A DNA stretch of 41,990 bases from Bacteroidota bacterium (GTDB lineage Bacteria; Bacteroidota; Bacteroidia; B-17B0; Aurantibacillaceae), in NCBI GenBank assembly GCA_016185125.1, contig JACPOC010000046.1, positions 1 through 41,990 on the forward strand. The letters are read 5' to 3'. Position numbers and translations under genes: made by a program. Shown in pieces: positions 22,025 to 30,787 of the stretch (positions are counted from its first letter, which is position 1; each line of letters opens with the position of its first letter). Under the pieces are notes generated by a model that made no database searches, was not told where the DNA came from, and saw nothing but the letters and a program-made list of their open reading frames with translations.

Positions 22025-23395
22025 TTAAAGCATTCTCAACATCTCTTGTTCCACCTTCTCACTGTCCCACATCGTTTCTATTTCGGGAAGATTCATTATT
22101 TTATCCATAATAGCCTGTTGCCGGGCGCCTTCTTTTAGGGCAGTGCTGTAACGTATGTGCGGACTGTAAGTTACCATGCTGTATAGAGGCGTCCATTTTT
22201 CAGGATGCTTTTGCGAGAAGCGGGCTTCTATTTTCTTTTGTAATAAAAATTTTGGGTCGGCAGTTTTATCGCGCATCTCAATAAAATTAGCCACTGCTAA
22301 ATCAGCAATGGCATCCGCATCGGGTTTGCGTAAAGCCTGATATTCTTCAAGTATCAGATCCCAGTTTTCTTTATGCTTATCTATTAATTCATTCAAGACT
22401 ACACAATCTTCAAAGCCGCAATTCATGCCTTGTCCGTAAAAGGGAACAATAGCATGGGCCGCATCGCCAATTAAGGCTACTTTATTATCAAACACCCAGG
22501 GGAAACATTTAACCGTTACTAATGAGGAAATAGGATTGTGTTCAAAATCCTGAAGCAAGGTAGGCATCAAAGCTACTGCGTCAGGAAACTCTTCTTCAAA
22601 AAATCGTTTTACCTGATCGCTGTTTTTTAAATTCTTAAACGAACGTTCGCCCCGTCCGAACGTTTCATCCGGGCGGGCTTCAAAAGGTAAAAACAAAGTG
22701 CAGGTAAAATTACCATCGGTGTTGGGTAAAGCAATCATCATAAAACTTCCGCGGGGCCAAATATGAAGGGCGTTCTTTTCCAGTAAAAACTCGCCGTTTT
22801 TACCGGGAGGAATTATTAATTCTTTATATCCGCATTCGATATAATGTTGGTTGTATTCGAAACGGTCGCTGCTTAACTGCATGTTTAAACGGCTGGCGGC
22901 AAAGGCTCCGTCGGCACCAAAAACAAGGTCAGTACTAAGAGTTTCACTATTATGGCTAAGATTATCTTCGTAACACACTTCCAATGTTTTTCTGTCAATA
23001 TGTGTACAGCGTTTATCAAAATCAATTTTAACGCCCGCTTTTTGTTCAGCCAGATCCATTAATTTCATATTTATTTCAGCGCGTGAAACTGAATAGATGG
23101 CCTGCCCCTCCTTTCCGTATGGCTGATAAGCTGTGGTAGAATCTTTATGATGAATAATTCGGCCGTACATAGGAATAGCGATTTTTTTTATTTCATCTGC
23201 AATGCCTACTCCTTCCAAACCGCGCCAACCTCTGTCGCTAAGAGCCAGGTTAATTGATCGTCCCGCGCTTATGGTTACTTTACGCATATCCGGACGGCGC
23301 TCCACAATGTTAACTTTATATCCGCGTTTAGCTAGATATATGGAAAGTAAAGAACCTACCAGGCCGGCTCCAACAATAGTTACGCGTTTGCTCAT
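22025..23395 (-). CDS. kmo: Kynurenine 3-monooxygenase
   Basis: The product is 456 aa from the chosen ATG. MSKRVTIVGAGLVGSLLSIYLAKRGY carries the GxGxxG FAD motif at residues 9-14. SAGRSINLALSDRGWRGLEGVG and the PMYGRIIHHKDS segment are characteristic of Kmo within the aromatic flavin hydroxylases. VALIGDAAHAIVPFYGQGMNCGFEDC is the second FAD/NADPH signature. It converts L-kynurenine to 3-hydroxykynurenine with NADPH and O2, in tryptophan catabolism or the aerobic NAD synthesis route. No kynureninase or 3-hydroxyanthranilate dioxygenase gene lies nearby. An ATG 12 codons upstream (23431) is possible, but a TAnnTTTG element at 23416-23423 lies between the two ATGs and favours 23395. Confidence 0.93.
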   Translation of the reverse strand: MSKRVTIVGAGLVGSLLSIYLAKRGYKVNIVERRPDMRKVTISAGRSINLALSDRGWRGLEGVGIADEIKKIAIPMYGRIIHHKDSTTAYQPYGKEGQAIYSVSRAEINMKLMDLAEQKAGVKIDFDKRCTHIDRKTLEVCYEDNLSHNSETLSTDLVFGADGAFAASRLNMQLSSDRFEYNQHYIECGYKELIIPPGKNGEFLLEKNALHIWPRGSFMMIALPNTDGNFTCTLFLPFEARPDETFGRGERSFKNLKNSDQVKRFFEEEFPDAVALMPTLLQDFEHNPISSLVTVKCFPWVFDNKVALIGDAAHAIVPFYGQGMNCGFEDCVVLNELIDKHKENWDLILEEYQALRKPDADAIADLAVANFIEMRDKTADPKFLLQKKIEARFSQKHPEKWTPLYSMVTYSPHIRYSTALKEGARQQAIMDKIMNLPEIETMWDSEKVEQEMLRML

Positions 23396-23415
23396 GTTGT
23401 TTAAGATTAAAGATT

Positions 23416-23423
23416 CAAATTTA
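23416..23423 (-). promoter_or_regulatory. Candidate -7 element (TAAATTTG) for kmo
   Basis: TAAATTTG on the minus strand matches TAnnTTTG and ends 20 nt before the ATG at 23395. If used, transcription would start after the alternative ATG at 23431. No clear -33 TTTG was found. Confidence 0.4.
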
Positions 23424-23544
23424 TTAAACATTTTTATTAATGAGTGTTTATTTGAATTAATAGCCTGCTAATAATGCTGTTGAGCTAACAGAATTTTTGA
23501 AGTGAAATTCACGTAATCTGTGGCTAATTTAATAATAGGTAAAG

Positions 23545-23584
23545 CCAGCTAAATTTACCGCGATAGCAAATAATTGTATCGAGA
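23545..23584 (+). repeat. Interspersed intergenic repeat, copy C (diverged core)
   Basis: This reads CCAGCTAAATTTACCGCGATAGCAAATAATTGTATCGAGA in two halves matching the core of copies A and B (AGCTCGAGTAAATTTGTAGC, GATAGCGGAAAATTGTATCG). Upstream, TAATAATGCTGTT near 23470 echoes the TAATAATGCTATT of copy B. A small TTCCA/TGGAA-type hairpin follows at about 23591-23604. It lies between kmo and the GAF/PP2C gene in the same orientation as copies A and B. Confidence 0.6.
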
Positions 23585-23636
23585 CCTGTAATTCCATTGC
23601 TGGAACCCCCTCCTTAGGTCGCTATGAGCTCTTTAA

Positions 23637-26600
23637 CTAAATTTTTACGCCAATAACGCACACGTCATCTATCTGCTCTAGTGAGCCTCTCCATGCTTCA
23701 AAGGTTTCATCAAGAATTTCTTTTTGTTCCCACATTGGTTTATTGCAAATGGATACGATTAGTTCTTTAAAGTTTTTATATTTAAATTTTTTGCCGCTAT
23801 CCCCGCCAAACTGGTCGGCGTATCCATCGGTTAAAAGATAAATAAGATCTCCCTTCATCACATCTACTTCGGTTAAATCAAAATGTTTTCCATCGGTAGT
23901 GTGGCCTCCGATTGAATATTTATTTGGCCGGTACTCAATAATTTGTTTATTACGAATTAAAAGTAAAGGGCGGTGGGCGCCCGCGTATTGAAGCTTGCCT
24001 TGGGCTTTGTAATAAGTGCAAAGAGCAATATCCATTCCGTCGTTTGCCGATGCTTCAGAGCTTTTTTTAATAAGTTGCACTAAACGTTCATCAATAGAAG
24101 TTAAAGCTTTTGCAGGCTCATAAATTTTTTGATCGTTGATAACCTTGTACATAATATCGCTGCATATAAGCGACATAAATGCGCCGGGTACGCCGTGGCC
24201 GGTACAATCGGCGGCTGCAAAAACAGTTGTATTATTTTCAAAATGATCGAACCAATAAAAATCCCCTGAAACAATATCTTTTGGTTTATACAAAATAAAA
24301 CTGTCGGTAAAATTCCGGTTAAACTCTTCGATGTTTGGTGCAATGGCTTGCTGAATTTTTTTGGCGTAACGTATACTATCTGTTATATCCTTGTTTTTTT
24401 CTTCGATAATTGCTTTTTGTTTATGCACTTCAGTGGTGCGTTCCATTACCTTTTGCTCAAGGTTTTGATAAAGGTTAGCGTTATCCAATGCAATGCCAAT
24501 TGATACTGCGAGGTTTTTTAAAATATTAAACTGATATTCTGAATAAGCGTTTTTTTCATAGGTTTGAACAGTAAATACACCAATGGTTTTTCCTTTAGAA
24601 TACAAGGGAATATAAACAATAGAGGAAGAATCTTTACCTGAAACAGGAGCGGCCATTCCCTTAATGAATTCTTTGTATTCCATATAATAATCTTTTATAA
24701 GAAATTCCGTTTCATTAACAAAGCAATATGCGGCCAAGCGATTAGGATCGTTTGCCTGATAAGAAAAATCTGGCATTACCTCATTGTTTTCAATAAAACC
24801 TTTAAACTCCAGGCAATTATTCGCGGGGTTATAAAGTCCTATTCCAAACATGGTTGCATCCATTAATTTATTTACATTTTCATACAGCTTGCTGCTGATA
24901 GTTTCTACAGATAAAGAGGCACTGATATCTTCAGCAATTTGGCTTAATAAACGCGTATTTTCGTAAGCGGTAGTTATTTCATCGGTTCTTTCCTTTACAC
25001 GATCTTCCATATCTGTGTACAAGGAAGCGTTATCCAAGGCGATGGCTGTAAAAAGAGCCAGATTTTTTAGAAGCTGTAGATGATAATCGTTATAGGCATG
25101 AGGCTGGTAACTTTGCACGGTAATAACACCAATTTTTTTATTGTTTTGTGTTAAAGGAAGGTAGATGATTGATTCGGTATTTCTTCCGGGAAGCGAATGA
25201 CGGTTTTTTACCTTATTTTTATTTATAAATTCATCAGTAAAACTATCAATAACAATATCGGTTTGGTTTGTAAAGGCAATAACCGCCGGCCGCCCTACAT
25301 CTGTTAATTCATAATCATATTCATCAAGCGGACTACCTTCTTCAATTGCTCCTTTAAAATTTATTTTTTGTGATTCAGCATCAAATATACCAATGCCGAA
25401 CATGGTTGCATCCATTAATTTATTTATACGGTTGTAAACTTTACGTATAATATCTTCTATAGAAAAGGTGCTTGAAATTTCCTGGCCTATTTCACTAACA
25501 AGCCTTGTGTTTTCAAAAGTTTTTTCAATTTGTTCTTTTTGTTTTACAACCTCTTTGGTTCTTTCATTAACTTTTTCTTCAAGGTTTTGATAAAGTGAAG
25601 CGTTATCGAGAGCAATGCCAATAGAAACCGCAAGATTTTTTAAAATATTTAAATGATAGGCCGTATATGTATTTTTGTCATAGCTTTGAACCGTTATAAC
25701 GCCAATGCATTTAGCCTTTGAATAAATTGGCAGATAGATAATGGAAGAAGCGGCCTGACCCGCAATTGGTTTTTGAATTCCTTTGATATACTTAACATAT
25801 TCTACACCATAATCATTGGTAAAAATTTCTGTTTCGTTAATAAAACAATGAGTGGCTAAACGGTTTACATCCTTCACATCTATTGTAGAATCAGCCAATA
25901 CTTGCCCAAGTTCTACAAATCCAGGAAAATCGAGACGGTGTGAATTAGAATTATAAACTCCAATGCCAAAACAATCAGCCTTCATAAGATTGTTAATGTT
26001 GGCATACACTTTAGAAATGATGGTACGCACTTCAAGTGAAGAGCTTATTTCCTCTGCAATCTGACCAAGTAAACGCGTATCATTATAGTTTTTTTCAATC
26101 TCTTGCGTGCGTTCTTTAACCCTAACTTCTAAATTAGTATATAAAGAGGCGTTATCAATAGCTATTGCTGTGTAAACGGCAAGGCTTTTAATAAGCTGTA
26201 AATGATAATCGGTATAAACATTTGGCAAGTAACTCTGAACAGTTAATACGCCAATATGTTTATTGTTTTGCGTTACCGGCACATAAATTATAGATTCGGT
26301 AGCCGCGCCTTGAATAACTGAAGTATCGGTTATTCTTTTATTTTTCACAAACTCTTCGCTGAAGCTGTGAATAACATATTCCTTTTGATTTGTAAAACAC
26401 CAAACAGCAGGACGTTCAGTTTGATCTAATGAATAAAAATAATCGTCGAGTCTTTTTTGATTTTCAATTACACCGCTGAAATTAATTTTTTGAGTAACCT
26501 GATCATAAATACCAATACCAAACATGGTGGCGTCCATCAATTGATTTACACTTGTATAAACCTTGCTTATAATTTCCTGAATTGAAAAAGTACTTGAAAT

Positions 26601-28874
26601 TTCTTTACCAATTTCGGTTACAAGCCTTGCATTTGCGAATGTTTTTTCAATTTGCTCTTTTTGTGTTACAACCTCTTGCGTGCGTGCCTTAACTTTTTCC
26701 TCCATGTATTCGTAGAGATACGCGTTTTCAAGGGCGGTAGCCGTGTAGGTGGCCAGTGTTTTTAATACTTCAAGATGCTGCGGTTGATAGGCGTTAAATT
26801 TAAAGCTTTGAACAGTAATAACGCCAATGAGCTTGTCACCTATCATCATTGGTGTAAACATGAGTGAATTAGGCATATCGCCGGTAACCACTTTTATTTG
26901 TTTTACGTATTTTGAATATTCTTTTTTATTATCGTTTAAAAAAATATCTTTTTTATTTTTAATGCACCAAACGGTATAGTTATCATCATCGGTTAATGGA
27001 ATAATTACCGGCTTTTCGTAAACTTCGCCTCGTTCCATCTCAAACTTATACTCCACCGAATTAATTTCCGGTTTATAAATTCTAACCCCAAAACATTCTA
27101 CAGACATTATCTCATTTATGCTGTGATATAATTTTTTAAATATTTGGCCTAAATTAAGGTTAGAGGTTATTTCGCGGCCGATATCATTAATTTTTTTATT
27201 GGTTTTGTAAGCAAGTTCAATTTCCTCTTTGCTTTTTAATAATTCAAGAGTACGGTCTTCAACTTTTTGCTCCTGTTCTTTGTATAAATTCGCGTTTTCT
27301 AAAGCAATGGCCGTATAGGTGGCCAGGTTTTTTAAAATATTTACGTGGTAATTACTATAGGCGTTCTTATTAAAACTCTGCACAGTAATTACTCCAAGAA
27401 GCACCTCTTTATAAATTAATGGAAGATAAATAATAGACTCTACGTGGCCGCCGGCTTTGGGCTCGTTGTATTTTTTAATATAATTGCCAATCTCGGCTTT
27501 AAAATCATTAATAATAATTTCATGAGAAGTGTTATAGCATATTACTGTTAAGCGGTTGGTATCTGTAATATCATATTTTATATCCTTAAAGGTTTGTTCA
27601 CCCTCAATATAAATAGGAAAAACAATGGCGTTATCCTCCTTCCGAAATAATCCAATACCAAAGCCAACGGCATCCATTAAACCATTAACGCTTTTATAAA
27701 CGGTATTAACAATGGTTTCTACCGAAAGGCTTGAAATGATTTGCTGGCCAATTTGGCTCATTAGCGTAAGGCTTTCAGAAAAATTTTCCAGTTCCTTGGC
27801 ACGCTCTTCTAAAATGGCTTTTTCGGCTTGCGATTGTAAAACTTTATTTTGCAACTCTAAACTTTTTGAAAGTTGAGCGCTTTTGTAATTTCGAACTTCT
27901 TCTTTGGCGGAATGAAATATTTTGTAATATTCTAATGCCTTTTGTGTATTTTTTTCCTGTTCATAAAGTTCGGCAAGTTTTTCGCTTGATTGAAAAACAC
28001 CTTCCTTAGAACCAATTTCAAGCGATAAATCGTAAGCCTCCTTCAAATGTTTGATGGCGTTTGCATTATCCAATTGAATAATATATAACTTGCCAATGTT
28101 AGTGAGTGTTTGGGCCACTCCAAATTTAAACCCCAATTCTTTTCTTAATTCAAGGCTTTGGGTATAACATTCCAAAGCTTTATCAAAACGTTTTAATCCG
28201 GCATAGGTTCTCCCTAACCCATCCAATGCAAAAGCCCTTACCTGCTGTAAGCCATTTAGCTCGTTAGTAAGTTCAATGCACTCGTAATAATATTTTAACG
28301 CGTTATCGTATTGTTTAAGATTATGATAGGTTTCGCCTAAGCCATCTTTTACTTTAACAAGAATTTCCTTAACATTATGTTTAATACACAGCTTTTCACT
28401 TTCATCAAGCATTTGAAGTGCTTTTTCATTTTGCTCAATTGTATAATAAACGGTGCCCATTCCGTTTAAACCATCGGCCATGCCCGGTTCAAAATCAATG
28501 GCTTGGCTAATATCGTAGCTGTTTTTGTAATATTTAATGGATGAATCGTAATCGGATAAATAGAAAAAATTAGCACCCAGGTAATAATTGGTTTCCGCTT
28601 CGTTTATTTTATCGTTAATGGATTGAAACAAGGCGATAGCCTCAAAGCAATAGTTGGCCGCTTCATCATTCTTAGAAACCCATACATGGCAGGCGCCGAG
28701 CGTTTTTTTAGCCAAGGCGCATCCTTTTATGTAATTTATTTTTTGAGATTTTGAGAGAGCCTTAGTGGCAAGTTCAATGGAATTAAGTGCGTTTTTGCGA
28801 TTAAGAGACCAGGCCTGACGATTTAGCTCGTCAATTTCATGCGTTAACGTATTTGTTAGGGGTAAATGCGACAT
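23637..28874 (-). CDS. TPR, six tandem GAF domains and SpoIIE-type PP2C phosphatase
   Basis: The product is 1745 aa with no signal peptide or TM, so cytosolic. Residues about 14-330 are TPRs (GLGRTYAGLKRFDKALECY, GLGETYHNLKQYDNALKYY). Six GAF units start near 368, 561, 752, 934, 1124 and 1309, each ending in a variant of IGVITVQSY, then ALDNASLY, then a helical linker of the EEKVNERTKEV type. The final 250 residues are a PP2C/SpoIIE domain with its metal-binding acids: VSGDFYWFD, FAAADCTGHGVPGAFMS, NDGMDIALC, LLTDGYADQFGG, IDDVCVIGV. Such proteins dephosphorylate Ser/Thr on regulators, often anti-sigma-factor antagonists, under sensory control. GAF3-4 and GAF5-6 are a duplicated pair. Ligands and target are unknown; no anti-sigma gene is adjacent. 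Confidence 0.93.
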   Translation of the reverse strand: MSHLPLTNTLTHEIDELNRQAWSLNRKNALNSIELATKALSKSQKINYIKGCALAKKTLGACHVWVSKNDEAANYCFEAIALFQSINDKINEAETNYYLGANFFYLSDYDSSIKYYKNSYDISQAIDFEPGMADGLNGMGTVYYTIEQNEKALQMLDESEKLCIKHNVKEILVKVKDGLGETYHNLKQYDNALKYYYECIELTNELNGLQQVRAFALDGLGRTYAGLKRFDKALECYTQSLELRKELGFKFGVAQTLTNIGKLYIIQLDNANAIKHLKEAYDLSLEIGSKEGVFQSSEKLAELYEQEKNTQKALEYYKIFHSAKEEVRNYKSAQLSKSLELQNKVLQSQAEKAILEERAKELENFSESLTLMSQIGQQIISSLSVETIVNTVYKSVNGLMDAVGFGIGLFRKEDNAIVFPIYIEGEQTFKDIKYDITDTNRLTVICYNTSHEIIINDFKAEIGNYIKKYNEPKAGGHVESIIYLPLIYKEVLLGVITVQSFNKNAYSNYHVNILKNLATYTAIALENANLYKEQEQKVEDRTLELLKSKEEIELAYKTNKKINDIGREITSNLNLGQIFKKLYHSINEIMSVECFGVRIYKPEINSVEYKFEMERGEVYEKPVIIPLTDDDNYTVWCIKNKKDIFLNDNKKEYSKYVKQIKVVTGDMPNSLMFTPMMIGDKLIGVITVQSFKFNAYQPQHLEVLKTLATYTATALENAYLYEYMEEKVKARTQEVVTQKEQIEKTFANARLVTEIGKEISSTFSIQEIISKVYTSVNQLMDATMFGIGIYDQVTQKINFSGVIENQKRLDDYFYSLDQTERPAVWCFTNQKEYVIHSFSEEFVKNKRITDTSVIQGAATESIIYVPVTQNNKHIGVLTVQSYLPNVYTDYHLQLIKSLAVYTAIAIDNASLYTNLEVRVKERTQEIEKNYNDTRLLGQIAEEISSSLEVRTIISKVYANINNLMKADCFGIGVYNSNSHRLDFPGFVELGQVLADSTIDVKDVNRLATHCFINETEIFTNDYGVEYVKYIKGIQKPIAGQAASSIIYLPIYSKAKCIGVITVQSYDKNTYTAYHLNILKNLAVSIGIALDNASLYQNLEEKVNERTKEVVKQKEQIEKTFENTRLVSEIGQEISSTFSIEDIIRKVYNRINKLMDATMFGIGIFDAESQKINFKGAIEEGSPLDEYDYELTDVGRPAVIAFTNQTDIVIDSFTDEFINKNKVKNRHSLPGRNTESIIYLPLTQNNKKIGVITVQSYQPHAYNDYHLQLLKNLALFTAIALDNASLYTDMEDRVKERTDEITTAYENTRLLSQIAEDISASLSVETISSKLYENVNKLMDATMFGIGLYNPANNCLEFKGFIENNEVMPDFSYQANDPNRLAAYCFVNETEFLIKDYYMEYKEFIKGMAAPVSGKDSSSIVYIPLYSKGKTIGVFTVQTYEKNAYSEYQFNILKNLAVSIGIALDNANLYQNLEQKVMERTTEVHKQKAIIEEKNKDITDSIRYAKKIQQAIAPNIEEFNRNFTDSFILYKPKDIVSGDFYWFDHFENNTTVFAAADCTGHGVPGAFMSLICSDIMYKVINDQKIYEPAKALTSIDERLVQLIKKSSEASANDGMDIALCTYYKAQGKLQYAGAHRPLLLIRNKQIIEYRPNKYSIGGHTTDGKHFDLTEVDVMKGDLIYLLTDGYADQFGGDSGKKFKYKNFKELIVSICNKPMWEQKEILDETFEAWRGSLEQIDDVCVIGVKI
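25503..26622 (-). repeat. One repeat unit of the duplicated GAF pair (GAF3-GAF4)
   Basis: This segment of about 1119 bp encodes GAF3, GAF4 and linkers. It is followed by GAF5-GAF6 with the same alternating features: GAF3 and GAF5 share NLMDATMFGIG-like and QKINF motifs, and GAF4 and GAF6 share SLYQNLE and LAVSIGIALDNA. The linkers KEQIEKTFANARLV and KEQIEKTFENTRLV precede GAF3 and GAF5 only. Confidence 0.75.
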
Positions 28875-28886
28875 AAGATTAAGTTA

Positions 28887-28918
28887 TAAATATAGCTTAA
28901 TTTTATGAGACCGTCAAA
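28887..28918 (-). promoter_or_regulatory. Candidate promoter for the GAF/PP2C gene (TTTG, 20 nt, TATATTTA)
   Basis: On the minus strand TTTG (28915-28918), a 20-nt spacer and TATATTTA (28887-28894) fit the Bacteroidota -33/-7 pattern with one mismatch at the last base. The -7 box ends 12 nt before the ATG. Confidence 0.4.
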
Positions 28919-28951
28919 TACGTTTAGTAACTGATTATCAATAACTTAAAG

Positions 28952-30727
28952 CTACTCAATAATCATTTCAAAGGGCAATCGGGCCTGCACCCCTTTTAAA
29001 GTAATAAGGTTGCGGATGTGCTTAAGATAAACATATGTTTCACCAAGATTTTTTTGCAAAATCCTAGCTTCCGCATCTTCTTCGGCGTTGCCTAAAAGTT
29101 GGGCAAAAGGATGCTTTTGTTTTGGCATTTCAACTATTTTATACGCGCTTATTTTTGCTTGTTTAGCGGCATAGGCCAAGGCATCATCAAGCCCGCCTAA
29201 CTCATCCACCAAATTTATTTTAAGCGCGTCGGCTCCCGTCCAAACTCTGCCCTGACCCACACTATCCACCAAAGCTTGAGTCATATTACGCCCTTGGGCT
29301 ACACGGCTGGTAAAAACATCGTAAATTGTTTCTACGCTGTTTTGAATAAAGGCCTGCTCTTTTTCATCAACAGGCATAAAAGGCGACCCCACATGACTGT
29401 GTTTATTGGTGTTAACGGTATCAAGTGTAATACCAAGTTTTTGCTCAAAGGCTTTTTGAAGATTAGGAATTACGCCAAAAACGCCAATGGAACCCGTAAT
29501 TGTATTAGGCTGTGCAAAAATACGATGAGCGGCACAACTTATGTAATACCCTCCGCTGGCGGCAAGGTTGCCCATGCTTACAATAAAGGGTTTTGCTTTT
29601 TTTGCAAGAGTTACTTCCCGCCACATTACATCGCTGGCCAAGGCACTACCGCCCGGAGAATTGACTCTGAATACAATGGCCTTTACTTTGTCGTCAAGCC
29701 TTGCTTCTTTAATAGCTTTGGCAATTTGTTCACTTCCTACTTTATCGTTGCCGCCTTCACCACTTACAATTTCGCCACTTGCATAAATTACCGCTATGCG
29801 AGTACCATTCAATTTTAAATCGGTTTTAATTTTAGATTCATATTTATCAATGGCAACCATGTTAAGTTTATCTTCAGGTGCAATTCCTGCTTTTCTTTTT
29901 ATTTCTTCCAGAACCTCGTCCTCATAAGCCAATTCATCAACAAGATTTCCCTTTGCATCTTTCGGCTCTGCAATAGCAAGTTCGTTGGCCATTTTATTAA
30001 GCACATCCTTTGAAATTTTTCGTTCAGTAGAAATTCCATCAAGCATAGTGCTCCAAATACTGTTTAAAAAGGTTTCTGATTGCAAACGATTAGCTTCACT
30101 CATTTTACTTAATAGAAAAGGTTCTACGGCACTTTTAAATTTACCGTGCCTGAAAACCTGCAGATCTACTCCCATTTTTTCCAACGCGTTTTTAAAAAAC
30201 ATCAAATTCATGCTTAAACCTTTAAATTCAAGGGCACCTTGCGGATTAATAAACACCTTGGAAGCAGCTGAGGCGAGATAATATTCGCGCTGCCCGTACA
30301 CTTCGGAATAACAATAAAGAAATTTTCCCGATTTTTTAAATTGGATAAACGCGTTACGTAATTCAGAAATATTGGCATAACCACCCGAAATATTTTTAAG
30401 ATCAAGGTAAATGCCTTTAATATTTTTATCAGCAGCGGCCAATTTAATTTTTCTCACCAAGGAATTAAGTCCGGCTCCATCCGCATTAGAAAATTCTTTA
30501 AGGCCTTTAATGCCTGCAAAGGGATTTTCAACTTCCCTGTCAAGCAAATCTCCGTTCAATTCAATTTTAAGAACCGAATTTATTTTTACAGAGGCGGTTT
30601 CCCCATCGTCTTTAAAAGTGTTTCCTACACTAGATTTTACTGCGGCTATTATAATAATTACCGTTAAAACGGTTGCAATAACAATACCCAAAATAGACCC
30701 GAAAAATGCCCCAAAAAACTGTTTCAT
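28952..30727 (-). CDS. sppA: Signal peptide peptidase SppA, long (67K) type
   Basis: The product is 591 aa, the double-domain SppA length. An N-terminal TM (about 10-31) anchors it in the inner membrane, facing the periplasm. The catalytic dyad of this family is visible: Lys198 in HGKFKSAVEPF in the N-terminal half and Ser391 in GNLAASGGYYIS in the C-terminal half. VNSPGGSALASDVMWRE and TGSIGVFGVIPNLQ are further S49 peptidase landmarks. It degrades cleaved signal peptides and possibly other membrane peptides. It has its own TATTTTTG element and is divergent from the folK fusion with 60 bp between. Confidence 0.95.
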   Translation of the reverse strand: MKQFFGAFFGSILGIVIATVLTVIIIIAAVKSSVGNTFKDDGETASVKINSVLKIELNGDLLDREVENPFAGIKGLKEFSNADGAGLNSLVRKIKLAAADKNIKGIYLDLKNISGGYANISELRNAFIQFKKSGKFLYCYSEVYGQREYYLASAASKVFINPQGALEFKGLSMNLMFFKNALEKMGVDLQVFRHGKFKSAVEPFLLSKMSEANRLQSETFLNSIWSTMLDGISTERKISKDVLNKMANELAIAEPKDAKGNLVDELAYEDEVLEEIKRKAGIAPEDKLNMVAIDKYESKIKTDLKLNGTRIAVIYASGEIVSGEGGNDKVGSEQIAKAIKEARLDDKVKAIVFRVNSPGGSALASDVMWREVTLAKKAKPFIVSMGNLAASGGYYISCAAHRIFAQPNTITGSIGVFGVIPNLQKAFEQKLGITLDTVNTNKHSHVGSPFMPVDEKEQAFIQNSVETIYDVFTSRVAQGRNMTQALVDSVGQGRVWTGADALKINLVDELGGLDDALAYAAKQAKISAYKIVEMPKQKHPFAQLLGNAEEDAEARILQKNLGETYVYLKHIRNLITLKGVQARLPFEMIIE

Positions 30728-30747
30728 ATATTTGTATTTATCTAACG

Positions 30748-30755
30748 CAAAAATA
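30748..30755 (-). promoter_or_regulatory. Candidate -7 element (TATTTTTG) for sppA
   Basis: On the minus strand TATTTTTG matches TAnnTTTG and ends 20 nt before the sppA ATG. It is identical to the octamers at 4781-4788 and 36732-36739. Confidence 0.45.
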
Positions 30756-30787
30756 TAAAGTTAAACCGGTTAATTAAGAAAGATAGT

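Noticed and set aside
21953-22138. 61-aa plus-strand ORF beginning MKKKSCLFYN
   Set aside because: It overlaps the 3' end of kmo on the opposite strand and shows no recognisable feature.
29276-29818. 180-aa plus-strand ORF inside sppA
   Set aside because: It lies wholly antisense to a well-conserved sppA region including the catalytic serine; composition is atypical.
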